A stretch of 64,000 bases of DNA from Methyloradius palustris (GCF_019703875.1 NZ_AP024110.1:62001-126000); one strand, 5' to 3'; shown: positions 21,739 to 31,727, counted from the stretch's first letter. The notes: generated by a model from the letters alone, not told the origin. Program-made: numbers and translations.

Positions 21739-23205
21739 ATGAGTCGCGAAATATTACTACTGGTAGATGCACTGGCACATGAGAAAAACGTGGGTAAAGA
21801 AGTTATTTTTACTGCGCTTGAGCTTGCTTTAGCTTCAGCCAGCAAAAAACGTTTTACTGATGATGCTGATGTGCGTGTTGAAATCAACCGTGAGAATGGC
21901 TCGTATGAATCATTCCGTCGCTGGCAAGTGCTGGCTGATGATTTGATAGAGAATCCAGCAGCGCAAATTACCGTTGCTGATGCTCGTGCTAAAGATTTAG
22001 CAGAAGGCGATTTTGTCGAAGAACCGTTAGAGTCTATCGAATTTGGTCGGATTGGTGCGCAAGCCGCTAAACAGGTCATTCTGCAAAAAGTGCGTGAAGC
22101 TGAGCGTGAACAGATTCTTGATGATTTCCTGGCACGTAAAGAACATTTGGTGACAGGCGTGATCAAGCGCATGGAAAAAGGCAACGCGATCATTGAAGTG
22201 GGTCGTATTGAGTCTTTGTTGCCGCGCGACCAGATGATCCCTAAGGAAAACCTGCGTGTTGGTGATCGAGTGCGAGCCTATCTATCACGCGTTGAGCGTG
22301 GTGGACGCGGCCCACAATTGATATTGTCACGCATTGCACCAGAATTCTTGTCCAAGCTTTTTGAGCTGGAAGTGCCTGAAATTGAAGAGGGTTTACTAGA
22401 AATTAGAGCCGCGGCTCGTGACCCTGGCTTACGTTCAAAGATTGCTGTGAAGTCAAATGATCAGCGTCTGGACCCAATTGGTACTTGCGTTGGAATGCGT
22501 GGTTCTCGTGTGCAAGCTGTGACTGGTGAGTTGGCTGGCGAACGCGTGGATATTATCTTGTGGTCTATGGAGCCAGCACAATTTGTCATCAATGCCATGG
22601 CGCCTGCTGAAGTGTCAAGCATCGTTGTCGATGAGGATGCACACAGCATGGACGTGGTAGTTGATGAAGAGCAACTCGCACAAGCGATTGGTCGTAATGG
22701 CCAGAACGTACGCCTAGCTTCAGAGCTAACAGGCTGGACATTGAACATTCTGACCGTAGAAGAAGCTGCGAAAAAGAACGAAGAAGAATACACAAGTACA
22801 CGTTCACTGTTCATCAGCAAGCTGGATGTGGATGAAGAAGTCGCTGATATTCTGGTACAAGAAGGTTTCAGTACTCTGGAAGAAATCGCTTATGTGCCAA
22901 TGTCGGAGATGAGCGAGATTGATGCGTTTGATGAAGACACTATCAATGAATTACGTAAACGTGCGCGTGCGGCCTTGTTGACCGAAGCCATTGCTAAAGA
23001 AGAAAAGCTGGAAGAAGCCTCAGAAGATTTGTTGACCATGGAAGGCATGGATGATGCAACTGCACATCTATTGGCTTCTAAGGGCGTTTCAACCATGGAT
23101 GACCTTGCTGATCTTGCCGTTGATGATTTGGTCGAACTTACCAATATGGATGCTGAGCGTGCCAAACAGTTAATTATGACCGCCCGTGCGCCCTGGTTTG
23201 CTTAA
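21739..23205 (+). CDS. nusA: Transcription termination/antitermination factor NusA
   Basis: A 488-residue RNA polymerase-binding elongation factor. In order: N-terminal RNAP-binding domain (about 1-125), S1 domain (from VTGVIKRMEKGNAIIEVG), two KH domains (IGTCVGMRGSRVQAV; QAIGRNGQNVRLASELTGW), then two acidic C-terminal AR repeats (about 360-488), as in E. coli. It acts with the boxA sites seen in the rRNA operon just upstream. Confidence 0.97.
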   Translation: MSREILLLVDALAHEKNVGKEVIFTALELALASASKKRFTDDADVRVEINRENGSYESFRRWQVLADDLIENPAAQITVADARAKDLAEGDFVEEPLESIEFGRIGAQAAKQVILQKVREAEREQILDDFLARKEHLVTGVIKRMEKGNAIIEVGRIESLLPRDQMIPKENLRVGDRVRAYLSRVERGGRGPQLILSRIAPEFLSKLFELEVPEIEEGLLEIRAAARDPGLRSKIAVKSNDQRLDPIGTCVGMRGSRVQAVTGELAGERVDIILWSMEPAQFVINAMAPAEVSSIVVDEDAHSMDVVVDEEQLAQAIGRNGQNVRLASELTGWTLNILTVEEAAKKNEEEYTSTRSLFISKLDVDEEVADILVQEGFSTLEEIAYVPMSEMSEIDAFDEDTINELRKRARAALLTEAIAKEEKLEEASEDLLTMEGMDDATAHLLASKGVSTMDDLADLAVDDLVELTNMDAERAKQLIMTARAPWFA

Positions 23206-23315
23206 AGATTAGGTTTGCTTAAGCGTTTAGTAAAGCAGCACTAGAGAAATGCAAAAGAAATACGACTGAAAAGTCAGGCTAATAATAGCCGCAAAAGTTG
23301 AGACTGGAGTAATAG

Positions 23316-25997
23316 ATGGGACAAACAAGCGTAGCACAATTTGCCAGTGAATTAGGCCTGCCGGCCGAGCTTCTGCTTGAGCAATTAAAAGGTGCTGGCG
23401 TCAATAAAAGTGCTGATGCTGATAGCCTGACTGAGCAAGATAAAACTTTGTTGCTGGAATATTTACGTAAAGAGCATGGCGCACAAGAGCCAAAGAACAA
23501 GATCACATTGACCCGTAAACAAGTCACGGAAATCAAAAAGTCAGATAGCACAGGCAAGAACAGAACCATCCAGGTTGAAGTGCGTAAAAAGCGTGTATTA
23601 ATGCGTCGTGATCCTTCTGAAGAAGCTGCAGAACAACAAGTTATTGAAGAGCAAGTGATTGCTACTGTTATTGAAGAAGTAATTGAGCCTGTTGCTGAAG
23701 TATTAGTCGTTGAAGAGGCCGTTGTAGAAGTTGAGTTGCCGCCAGTCGCAGAGGTTGTAGAGCCAGTCCAGCCTGAGATTGTGGTTGAAGCTGCACCACC
23801 TGTAGTTGCTGAAAAAGGCACGCTTAAAAAGAGTGTGTTATCAGCAGACCAAATTGCCAAGCGCGAAGATGAAGCAAGACGCCAATCAGCACTTGTTGCA
23901 TTACAAACTGAAGAAATCCGTAAAAAGCAGGAATTACAGCAAAGGCGTGTGGAAGAAGAGGCTAAAAAAGTGGCTGCCGCCGCTGAAGCTGCCGCTCCAA
24001 CCAAGCTATCTGAAGGTACGCTGCATAAGCCAGCTGCCAAAGAAGGCGCAAAAACCGAAGACAAAACCAAAAAAGCGGCCAAAAATAATAAGGCATGGTC
24101 TGATGCCGAGAATAAAAAACGTGGTATCAAAACACGCGGTGATGTAGGTGCTACACAAGGTTGGCGCTCACACAAATCCAAATCAAAATCACATAAAGAT
24201 GGTGATGATCAGCAGCATGCATTCAATGCGCCAACTGAACCGATTATTTATGAGGTTCTAGTACCAGAGACGATTTCAGTCGCTGATCTTGCCCACAAGA
24301 TGGCAGTCAAAGCAGGTGAAGTGATTAAAACGCTCATGAAAATGGGCATGATGGTGACCATCAACCAAGTGCTGGACCAAGAAACTGCGATTATTGTGGT
24401 GGAAGAAATGGGCCATAACGCCAAGGCAGCTGCGGCAAATGATCCAGATACATTCCTGGAAGAAACAGAGCATGCCGAGGCTATTTTTGAATCACGTCCA
24501 CCAGTTGTAACAGTGATGGGTCACGTTGACCATGGTAAAACTTCATTGCTGGATTACATTCGTCGTAGTCGTGTGGCTTCTGGTGAAGCGGGCGGCATTA
24601 CCCAGCATATCGGCGCATACCACGTAGAAACACCGCGCGGCATGGTGACTTTCCTTGATACTCCGGGCCATGAAGCATTTACTGCCATGCGTGCTCGCGG
24701 TGCAAAAGCAACTGACGTGGTGATTCTGGTTGTTGCTGCAGATGACGGTGTCATGCCGCAAACGATTGAAGCTATTCATCACGCCAAAGCGGCGGGTGTA
24801 CCGTTGGTAGTTGCTGTGAACAAGATTGATAAACCTGAAGCGAATTTAGAGCGTGTAAAACAAGAGTTGGTCACGCATGAAGTTGTCCCTGAAGATTGGG
24901 GTGGTCAAACCATGTTTGTGGGTGTATCTGCCAAGACTGGTGAAGGTATTGATAGCTTGTTAGAAGCCGTATTGCTACAAGCCGAAGTCTTGGAACTGCA
25001 AGCACCAAAAAATACACCAGCTAAAGGCTTGGTTATTGAAGGCCGCCTTGATAAAGGTCGTGGTTCAGTTTCAACCATACTCGTACAATCTGGCACTCTG
25101 CGCCGTGGCGACATGATTTTGGCCGGTAGTTCGTTTGGCCGTGTGCGTGCGATGCTGGATGAGGCAGGTAATGACATTAAAGAAGCTGGTCCATCAATCC
25201 CGGTAGAAATTCTGGGCTTATCCGATGTACCTAATGCTGGCGAAGAAATCATTGTGCTCAATGATGAACGCAAAGCGCGCGAAATCGCGTTATTCCGTCA
25301 AGGTAAATTCCGTGATGTGAAGCTAGCCAAGCAGCAAGCAGCCAAGCTTGAAAACATGTTCGAACAAATGGGTGAAGGCGAAGTAAAAACCTTGCAGATG
25401 ATTATTAAATCAGACGTACAGGGCTCTTACGAAGCGTTGGCAACCTCATTGCAGAAGCTTTCTACCGATGAAGTCAAAGTCAACATTATTCATACGGGCG
25501 TAGGTGCGATTACTGAGTCTGATGTGAACTTGGGCGCGGCTTCAAAAGCTGTCGTAATCGGTTTTAACGTGCGTGCAGATGCAGGCGCTCGTAAGCTGAT
25601 TGAATCTTCAGGCGTGGATGTTCGCTACTACAATATTATTTACGAAGCAGTTGACGAAGTCAGAGCGGCACTGAGTGGCATGTTGGCACCAGAGCAAAAG
25701 GAGAGCGCTATTGGCACGGTTGAAATTCGTGAGGTCTATCGTATTTCTAAAGTCGGCGCAGTCGCGGGTTGTTATGTACAAGATGGCGTCATTAGACGTA
25801 ACTCCAAAATACGTGTGTTGCGTGCAAACGTTGTCATCCACACTGGCGAGCTGGATTCTCTGAAACGCTTTAAAGACGACGTTAAAGAAGTTAAATCGAA
25901 CTTTGAGTGCGGTTTATCGTTGAAGAACTTTAATGAAATTGAAGTTGGCGATACGCTTGAAGTCTTTGAAATCGTTGAAATCGCAAGAACGTTGTAA
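23316..25997 (+). CDS. infB: Translation initiation factor IF-2
   Basis: An 893-residue GTPase that brings initiator tRNA to the 30S subunit. An N-terminal IF2_N domain (about 1-55) is followed by a long, low-complexity Glu/Val/Ala/Lys-rich linker (about 90-300), a second IF2_N-like segment and the G domain. G1 (GHVDHGKT) lies near residue 401, DTPGHEAF is G3 and NKIDKPEAN is G4, followed by domains II to IV. The linker causes a long spurious open frame on the other strand. Confidence 0.98.
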   Translation: MGQTSVAQFASELGLPAELLLEQLKGAGVNKSADADSLTEQDKTLLLEYLRKEHGAQEPKNKITLTRKQVTEIKKSDSTGKNRTIQVEVRKKRVLMRRDPSEEAAEQQVIEEQVIATVIEEVIEPVAEVLVVEEAVVEVELPPVAEVVEPVQPEIVVEAAPPVVAEKGTLKKSVLSADQIAKREDEARRQSALVALQTEEIRKKQELQQRRVEEEAKKVAAAAEAAAPTKLSEGTLHKPAAKEGAKTEDKTKKAAKNNKAWSDAENKKRGIKTRGDVGATQGWRSHKSKSKSHKDGDDQQHAFNAPTEPIIYEVLVPETISVADLAHKMAVKAGEVIKTLMKMGMMVTINQVLDQETAIIVVEEMGHNAKAAAANDPDTFLEETEHAEAIFESRPPVVTVMGHVDHGKTSLLDYIRRSRVASGEAGGITQHIGAYHVETPRGMVTFLDTPGHEAFTAMRARGAKATDVVILVVAADDGVMPQTIEAIHHAKAAGVPLVVAVNKIDKPEANLERVKQELVTHEVVPEDWGGQTMFVGVSAKTGEGIDSLLEAVLLQAEVLELQAPKNTPAKGLVIEGRLDKGRGSVSTILVQSGTLRRGDMILAGSSFGRVRAMLDEAGNDIKEAGPSIPVEILGLSDVPNAGEEIIVLNDERKAREIALFRQGKFRDVKLAKQQAAKLENMFEQMGEGEVKTLQMIIKSDVQGSYEALATSLQKLSTDEVKVNIIHTGVGAITESDVNLGAASKAVVIGFNVRADAGARKLIESSGVDVRYYNIIYEAVDEVRAALSGMLAPEQKESAIGTVEIREVYRISKVGAVAGCYVQDGVIRRNSKIRVLRANVVIHTGELDSLKRFKDDVKEVKSNFECGLSLKNFNEIEVGDTLEVFEIVEIARTL

Positions 25998-26003
25998 TCA
26001 ACA

Positions 26004-26369
26004 ATGGCTAAAGAGTTCGCACGTAGTGACCGAGTAGCAGAGCAGATCCAGCGGGAGCTGGCTGATCTGCTGCAGTTCGAGGTAAAAGATCCTCGTGTTG
26101 GTAGGGTCACGGTCACTGAAGTAGAAGTGACGGGCGATCTGGCACATGCCAAGATTTACTATAGCGCTAAAGTTGGTTCGCCTGAGATACAGCAAGGGCT
26201 GGAAAAAAGCGCAGGTTTTTTGCGCAGCCAATTGTCAAAACGCATGTTGTTAAGAACAGTGCCACAACTGCATTTTGTTTATGACGCATCCATTGATCGC
26301 GGCATAAAAATCTCTCAGTTGATTGATGAAGCATTGGCTTCAGATCAATCAACTGAACAAAAACCTTAA
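26004..26369 (+). CDS. rbfA: 30S ribosome-binding factor RbfA
   Basis: A 121-residue KH-fold cold-shock factor for 16S 5'-end maturation. Seen: RVAEQIQRELADLLQFEVKDPRVG, VTEVEVTGDLAHAKIYYS and PQLHFVYDASIDRGIKI, all family blocks. It begins 6 bp after infB and is probably translated from the same message. Confidence 0.95.
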   Translation: MAKEFARSDRVAEQIQRELADLLQFEVKDPRVGRVTVTEVEVTGDLAHAKIYYSAKVGSPEIQQGLEKSAGFLRSQLSKRMLLRTVPQLHFVYDASIDRGIKISQLIDEALASDQSTEQKP

Positions 26370-26437
26370 CTGATGGGAACAAAGCCTCTTTTTAGGCTTT
26401 AATTCCTTATTCTGCTCACTCTAGACTTCTACACATC

Positions 26438-27340
26438 TTGCAATTTAAAAGAATCAAACGTGATATCAGTGGCGTGCTGCTACTGGATAAGCCGCTAGGC
26501 ATATCCAGTAATCAGGCATTGCAGCAGGTTAAACGACTCTATCAAGCCGCTAAAGCTGGCCATACAGGCAGCTTAGACCCATTGGCGACTGGGCTTTTGC
26601 CAATCTGCTTTGGCGAGGCTACAAAATTTTCCCATTTTTTGCTGGATGCCGATAAAAGTTATCGTGCATTGGTAGCTCTTGGTAGCACGACGACGACTGC
26701 TGATGCAGAGGGCGAGGTATTAGCTACTAAGGAGGTGAATGTAAACCAAGCTCTGGTAGAAGCTGTTCTGAAGGCCTTTACTGGTCCAATAAACCAAGTA
26801 CCGCCCATGTATTCTGCATTGAAGCATGAGGGCAAGAATCTGTATGAATATGCCAGAGCTGGCATAGAGATCGAACGTGAAGCGCGTAACGTGACCATTT
26901 ATAGCTTGGTGCTTAATAGTCTTAACGAGCACACCATAGATATGACGGTTGTATGTAGCAAGGGTACTTATATTCGCACCCTGGCTGAAGACATCGGTCA
27001 AATGCTTGGCTGCGGCGCTCACCTGAACGGCTTGCGCAGACTGACAAGTGCGCATTTTTTGCTAAATCAAGCGCTGACAATAGAACAGTTGGAGGCGATG
27101 ACCGCTGAGCAAAGAGATGCCTGTTTGCTAGCACCCGACGTAGCTATCGACAATCTGCCGCGTGTGGATATTGATGAAGACAGCGCTTTTTATTTAATGC
27201 GCGGTCAAGAAGTATGGAAATCGGGTCTGAACATACAAAGTCAGTTTCGTATTTATAACCATCTGGGGATTTTTCTGGGCTTGGGCGAGCAAACTGCTGA
27301 TGGCAAAATTGCACCCAAGCGATTAGTTTCAAGTAAATAA
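26438..27340 (+). CDS. truB: tRNA pseudouridine-55 synthase TruB
   Basis: A 300-residue enzyme that makes Psi55 in the T-loop of tRNAs. The catalytic Asp lies in AGHTGSLDPLATGLLP; YRALVALGSTTTTADAEG, PPMYSALKHEGKNLYEYAR and CSKGTYIRTLAEDIG are family motifs. A C-terminal PUA-like segment follows. The only good start is a TTG at 26438 (QFKRIKRDISGVLLLDKP). Confidence 0.95.
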   Translation: MQFKRIKRDISGVLLLDKPLGISSNQALQQVKRLYQAAKAGHTGSLDPLATGLLPICFGEATKFSHFLLDADKSYRALVALGSTTTTADAEGEVLATKEVNVNQALVEAVLKAFTGPINQVPPMYSALKHEGKNLYEYARAGIEIEREARNVTIYSLVLNSLNEHTIDMTVVCSKGTYIRTLAEDIGQMLGCGAHLNGLRRLTSAHFLLNQALTIEQLEAMTAEQRDACLLAPDVAIDNLPRVDIDEDSAFYLMRGQEVWKSGLNIQSQFRIYNHLGIFLGLGEQTADGKIAPKRLVSSK

Positions 27341-27416
27341 TGATTAAATTGATGAATTGCTTGTTAAATAACCCGTTTTAAGGTTAAAATGCGCGGTTCA
27401 AGATTAGGAGAAAAAG

Positions 27417-27686
27417 ATGTCTATTTCGACTGCTGAAAAAGCCAAAATTGTTGGCGATTATCAACAAGCACCAAGCGATACTGGCTCGCCAGAAGTACAA
27501 GTTGCATTGCTCACCAGCCGCATCAGCGGTTTGACCGAACATTTCAAAGTCAATGCTAAAGACAACCACTCACGTCGTGGTTTGCTGGCATTGGTTAGCC
27601 AACGTCGTAAATTGCTTGATTACCTCAAGCGTAAAAATGCTGACCGCTATCGTTCATTGATTGAGCGTTTGGGTCTGCGTAAGTAA
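27417..27686 (+). CDS. rpsO: 30S ribosomal protein S15
   Basis: An 89-residue S15, the exact family length. It binds the 16S central-domain three-way junction. Seen: DTGSPEVQVALLTSRI, LTEHFKVNAKDNHSRRGLL and the C-terminal YRSLIERLGLRK. AGGAG precedes the ATG. It is paired with pnp as in most proteobacteria, but a long structured gap separates them. Confidence 0.98.
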   Translation: MSISTAEKAKIVGDYQQAPSDTGSPEVQVALLTSRISGLTEHFKVNAKDNHSRRGLLALVSQRRKLLDYLKRKNADRYRSLIERLGLRK

Positions 27687-27728
27687 ATTAATATTCACAG
27701 ACTAGTTGTTGTTCTGGTGAATTGATTT

Positions 27729-27777
27729 AAGCCGAAAACATCGCTCAACATAAGTTGACGCGATGTTTTCGGCTTTT
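27729..27777 (+). terminator. Very long hairpin after rpsO (terminator and/or RNase III site)
   Basis: AAGCCGAAAACATCGC pairs with GCGATGTTTTCGGCTT. Inside it TCAAC pairs with GTTGA around an ATAA loop, for a total of 21 bp with a single bulged C. A TTTT run follows. In E. coli a long rpsO-pnp hairpin is the RNase III target for pnp autoregulation, so either role fits. Confidence 0.8.
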
Positions 27778-27812
27778 TGTTGGATGGTATTTTCTGAAAA
27801 AATACTTGCGGA

Positions 27813-27956
27813 GGAAGCACGGAATAAGTCGTTGAGCGGGATGAAGTGCAAGGCGCACGGAACGCAGAAACCTAGACAGTACATAGAGTACGGCGAGGTT
27901 GCGAGTACCGCGCAACGCAGCAATTCGCCCGCGCAGACACTTAATTCCGTGTTTCC
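27813..27956. repeat. Inverted-repeat-bounded element between rpsO and pnp
   Basis: GGAAGCACGGAATAAGT (27813-27829) and ACTTAATTCCGTGTTTCC (27939-27956) are near-perfect inverted repeats bounding 144 bp. The inside is GC-richer than its surroundings and contains further short repeats (ACGCAG twice, GTAC several times). It looks like a dispersed miniature element of the kind recalled from betaproteobacterial genomes. A 72-codon frame through it is not a convincing gene. Confidence 0.5.
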
Positions 27957-28018
27957 TAAAGAGAACACTCTAGAACAGTAAGAGTGAATTGTGATGACAG
28001 ATGAGAAGAGGATAGAAA

Positions 28019-30151
28019 ATGTTTAATAAAGTGAAAAAAACCATTCAGTACGGTGCGCATGAGCTCACCCTGGAAACTGGCGAAATTGCTCGCCAGGCAG
28101 CAGGTGCAGTATTGGTGAGCTATGGCGATACCGTTGTTCTGGTCGCTGTTACTGCAAGACATGATGTCAAAGCAGGCCAAGACTTTTTCCCACTAACAGT
28201 TGATTATCAAGAGAAGACTTACGCCGCAGGTAAGATTCCTGGCGGCTTTTTCAAGCGCGAAGGCCGTCCTTCAGAAAAAGAGATTCTGACTTCACGTTTG
28301 ATCGATCGCCCATTGCGTCCATTATTCCCAGAGGCTTTCTATAACGAAGTGCAGATTGTTGCGACAGTATTGTCATCAGATAGCGAAATTGATTCTGACA
28401 TTCCAGCGATTATTGGCGCTTCAGCTGCATTGGCAATATCAGGTATTCCATTCTACGGGCCGCTAGGCGCAGCACGTGTTGGTTACCTGAATGGTGAATA
28501 TGTATTGAACCCAACCGCTAGCCAGATGAAAGAGTCTGAGCTTGACTTGGTGATTGCTGCGACAGCAACTGCTGTGATGATGGTTGAGTCAGAAGCGAAA
28601 GAATTGCCAGAAGATGTCATGCTGGGCTCTGTCGTTTACGGCCATGAGCAAATGCAATCGGTGATTAACATCATCAACGAAATGGCTGCCGAAGTTGGTA
28701 AAGAGCCATGGGAATGGACACCGCCAGAAGCGGATACTGCATTGATTGAGAAGATGGCTGCATTAGCAGCTAACGATATCAATGAAGCATTCAAGATCAA
28801 GGCAAAGGGTGAACGCTCAGCCAAGCTGGATGAAATCAAGAGTCGCGTATTTGCTGAATTGATTACTGAAGAAACTTCAACTACCGAAGCGAACAAGATT
28901 AAAACAGAATTGTTTAATCTTGAAGCTAAAACCGTCCGTAGCCAGATTCTGAATGGTGAGCCACGTATTGATGGCCGTGATACACGCACAGTGCGTCCTA
29001 TCAGCATTCGTACTGGTGTTCTGCCACGTACCCATGGTTCTGCACTATTTACTCGTGGTGAGACCCAGGCGCTGGTTGTAGCAACATTGGGTACGGGCCG
29101 TGATGAACAAGTGATTGATGCATTGCAAGGCGAGTACAAAGACCGCTTCATGTTGCATTACAACTTCCCTCCATACTGTACAGGTGAAACTGGCCGTGTT
29201 GGTACACCAAAACGTCGCGAAATCGGTCATGGCCGTTTAGCTAAGCGTGCTTTAGTTGCAGTGTTGCCTAGCCAGGAAGAGTTTGGTTATACATTCCGCC
29301 TAGTATCAGAAATCATGGAATCGAATGGTTCCAGCTCAATGGCATCAGTGTGCGGCGGTACTCTAGCGCTGTTAGATGCAGGCGTGCCACTTAAAGCGCC
29401 TGTAGCTGGCGTTGCAATGGGCTTGATCAAAGAAGGCAATCGCGTTGCTGTGTTGACTGATATTCTGGGTGATGAAGATCACCTGGGCGATATGGACTTC
29501 AAGGTAGCTGGTACCGAAGAGGGTGTGACCGCTTTGCAAATGGATATCAAGATTACTGGTATCACTAAAGAAATCATGGAAGTTGCGCTTTCACAAGCCA
29601 AAGAAGGCCGTTTGCACATCCTTGGCATCATGAAAGAAGCGATAAGTGGTGTTAGCCAAGAGCTTTCAGCATTTGCGCCACGTATCATCACCATGAAGAT
29701 CAACCCAGAGAAGATTCGTGACGTGATTGGTAAAGGCGGCGCAGTGATTCGTTCTATCACTGAAGAAACTGGTGCAACCATTGATATTGAAGATGACGGT
29801 ACTATCAAAATCGGTTGTGTGAATGCTGAAGCAGGTGAAGATGCCAAGAAGCGTATTGAAGCGATTACTGCTGAAGTAGAAATCGGCCAGACTTATGAAG
29901 GCCCAGTCATCAAGATTCTTGATTTCGGTGCGATTGTTTCATTGCTGCCAGGCAAAGATGGTCTGCTGCATATTTCTCAAATTGCCCATCAGCGTGTGAA
30001 TGCGGTTGGCGATTTCCTGAAAGAAGGCCAGATTGTTAAGGTTAAGGTAGTTGAGGCGGATGAAAAAGGCCGTGTACGCTTGAGCATGAAAGCGCTGATT
30101 GATCCACCAGTGGCTGAAGAGCAACAAGCAGCACAATCTCAAGAGTCCTAA
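28019..30151 (+). CDS. pnp: Polyribonucleotide nucleotidyltransferase (PNPase)
   Basis: A 710-residue 3'-5' phosphorolytic exoribonuclease, the core of the RNA degradosome. Two RNase PH domains are present (first about 1-145; second from RTHGSALFTRGETQALVV), with phosphate and metal residues in SSMASVCGGTLALLDAGVP and GDEDHLGDMDFKVAG. A KH domain (DVIGKGGAVIRSI, near 565) and an S1 domain (about 625-695) close the protein. A strong terminator follows. Confidence 0.98.
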   Translation: MFNKVKKTIQYGAHELTLETGEIARQAAGAVLVSYGDTVVLVAVTARHDVKAGQDFFPLTVDYQEKTYAAGKIPGGFFKREGRPSEKEILTSRLIDRPLRPLFPEAFYNEVQIVATVLSSDSEIDSDIPAIIGASAALAISGIPFYGPLGAARVGYLNGEYVLNPTASQMKESELDLVIAATATAVMMVESEAKELPEDVMLGSVVYGHEQMQSVINIINEMAAEVGKEPWEWTPPEADTALIEKMAALAANDINEAFKIKAKGERSAKLDEIKSRVFAELITEETSTTEANKIKTELFNLEAKTVRSQILNGEPRIDGRDTRTVRPISIRTGVLPRTHGSALFTRGETQALVVATLGTGRDEQVIDALQGEYKDRFMLHYNFPPYCTGETGRVGTPKRREIGHGRLAKRALVAVLPSQEEFGYTFRLVSEIMESNGSSSMASVCGGTLALLDAGVPLKAPVAGVAMGLIKEGNRVAVLTDILGDEDHLGDMDFKVAGTEEGVTALQMDIKITGITKEIMEVALSQAKEGRLHILGIMKEAISGVSQELSAFAPRIITMKINPEKIRDVIGKGGAVIRSITEETGATIDIEDDGTIKIGCVNAEAGEDAKKRIEAITAEVEIGQTYEGPVIKILDFGAIVSLLPGKDGLLHISQIAHQRVNAVGDFLKEGQIVKVKVVEADEKGRVRLSMKALIDPPVAEEQQAAQSQES

Positions 30152-30171
30152 GTTTAAGATTCTTAAGTAAC

Positions 30172-30203
30172 AAAAAAGCCAGGCTTAATAGCCTGGCTTT
30201 TTT
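30172..30203 (+). terminator. Intrinsic terminator after pnp
   Basis: AAAAAAGCCAGGC, loop TTAATA, GCCTGGCTTTTTT: a 13-bp stem that can also act on convergent dksA transcripts. Confidence 0.93.
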
Positions 30204-30253
30204 GTTTGTGCGATTCGTAAATGTTAAGTGAATAGCAATTTGATACTTAGAAA

Positions 30254-30676
30254 TTACTTGGCGACTTGACGCTCACGTATTTCATCTAATGTCTTGCAAT
30301 CGATACATAGGGTAGCCGTAGGCCGTGCTTCCAGGCGTTTAAGGCCAATCTCTACGCCACAACCATTACAATAGCCATAGTCGTGCTCTTTAATCTTGTT
30401 CAGCGTTTCATCAATCTTCTTAATTAGTTTGCGTTCACGGTCACGGTTACGCAGTTCCAGGGCCATGTCAGATTCCTGGCTGGCGCGGTCGTTAGGGTCG
30501 GCGAACATTGTGACTTCATCCTGCATGGTGTGCACGGTGCGATCAATGTCGTGGCTCAGCTCTGATTTCCACGCATTGAGGATGGCAACAAAGTGATTAA
30601 GCTGCTTATCGTTCATGTATTCCTCATCAGCTTTTGCCTGGTAAGGAACGAATTGTCTTGAAATTGCTTCAGCCAT
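30254..30676 (-). CDS. dksA: RNA polymerase-binding transcription factor DksA
   Basis: A 140-residue secondary-channel factor that acts with ppGpp, the product of the SpoT protein at the left end. The coiled-coil tip motif DxxDxA reads DPNDRA (60-65). The four-Cys zinc finger is complete (C103, C106, C124, C127) with the usual 17-residue spacing. It is slightly shorter at the N-terminus than E. coli DksA. Confidence 0.97.
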   Translation of the reverse strand: MAEAISRQFVPYQAKADEEYMNDKQLNHFVAILNAWKSELSHDIDRTVHTMQDEVTMFADPNDRASQESDMALELRNRDRERKLIKKIDETLNKIKEHDYGYCNGCGVEIGLKRLEARPTATLCIDCKTLDEIRERQVAK

Positions 30677-30826
30677 ATCTGCCTTGAACTTTTAAATTGC
30701 GATTAACGTAAAAAACGGGATGCATAAAAATGAAAGCGGTGAAGTTTACACCGATTATGTGATTGATGCAAAAGACTAATTAGTGACTACGATGTGCAAT
30801 TTAGAATGTGGCGTACAAGTGGCGTG

Positions 30827-31684
30827 CTATATGGTTTCGCGTAACTCTAATGCCAGCAATGTATTCTCCATTAAGGTGGCAATAGTCATTGGCCCCACAC
30901 CGCCAGGCACCGGTGTGATCCAGCCAGCACGTTCTTTGGCCGTTGCAAAATCAACGTCGCCACACAGGCTTCCATTCGCCAGACGATTGATTCCAATATC
31001 AATGACTACCCCCCCTGGCTTAATCCATTCGCCTTTCACTAAGCCAGCTTTACCTGCTGCAACCACTAATAAATCGGCACGCTCAACGTTAGCCTGAAGA
31101 TCTTTAGTATGGCGATGACAGCATGTCACAGTGCAGCCAGCCAACAGCAGCTCAAGCGCCATTGGGCGCCCTACATGGTTAGATACACCGATTACTACAG
31201 CATCTAAACCCATTAACTCGATACCTGTTGCTTGCAGCATTTTAATCACACCAAAAGGGGTGCAAGAGCGCAGAGTCGGTTGCCGGACAGTCAGGCGGCC
31301 AATGTTATATGGATGAAAACCATCGACATCTTTTGCTGCGCTGATATGCTCAATCACCAGCTTTTCATCAATCTGTGGAGGTAGGGGCGATTGCACTAGA
31401 ATGCCGTCGATTGCATCATCCGCATTTAGCCCATTGATCATGGTAAGCAATTCAGCTTCACTAGTGCTTGCAGGTAATTCATAAACGATAGATCGAATAC
31501 CTACTTTTTCACAGGCGAGTCTTTTGTTGCGCACATAAATGCTGGAGGCAGGATCATTCCCAATTAAAATCACTGCAAGTGCAGGTGCACGTTTGCCTTG
31601 ATCTAAACGCGTTTTTACACGTAGAAGGATTTGATTCAACATACTGTCAGCAATGGCTTTGCCGTTAATTATTTGGGCGGTCAT
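30827..31684 (-). CDS. folD: Bifunctional methylenetetrahydrofolate dehydrogenase/cyclohydrolase
   Basis: A 285-residue FolD that interconverts methylene-, methenyl- and formyl-tetrahydrofolate. The catalytic YVRNKRLACEKVGI (Tyr and Lys), VQSPLPPQI and the NADP-binding VVIGVSNHVGRPMALELL are present, and the signature PVPGGVGPMTIATLMENT is near the C-terminus. In methylotrophs this C1-folate step also matters for one-carbon assimilation; that role here is inferred. Confidence 0.97.
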   Translation of the reverse strand: MTAQIINGKAIADSMLNQILLRVKTRLDQGKRAPALAVILIGNDPASSIYVRNKRLACEKVGIRSIVYELPASTSEAELLTMINGLNADDAIDGILVQSPLPPQIDEKLVIEHISAAKDVDGFHPYNIGRLTVRQPTLRSCTPFGVIKMLQATGIELMGLDAVVIGVSNHVGRPMALELLLAGCTVTCCHRHTKDLQANVERADLLVVAAGKAGLVKGEWIKPGGVVIDIGINRLANGSLCGDVDFATAKERAGWITPVPGGVGPMTIATLMENTLLALELRETI

Positions 31685-31727
31685 AACAAAACTAGACGAT
31701 TAAAAATGACATTTTAACAGATTAAAA

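Noticed and set aside
23279..24181. 300-codon open frame antisense to infB
   Set aside because: It mirrors the low-complexity Glu/Ala/Val linker of IF-2; its Ser/Thr-rich translation is a by-product.
27763..27981. 72-codon frame between rpsO and pnp
   Set aside because: It traverses the hairpin and the inverted-repeat element and has no ribosome site; such repeats often leave fortuitous frames.
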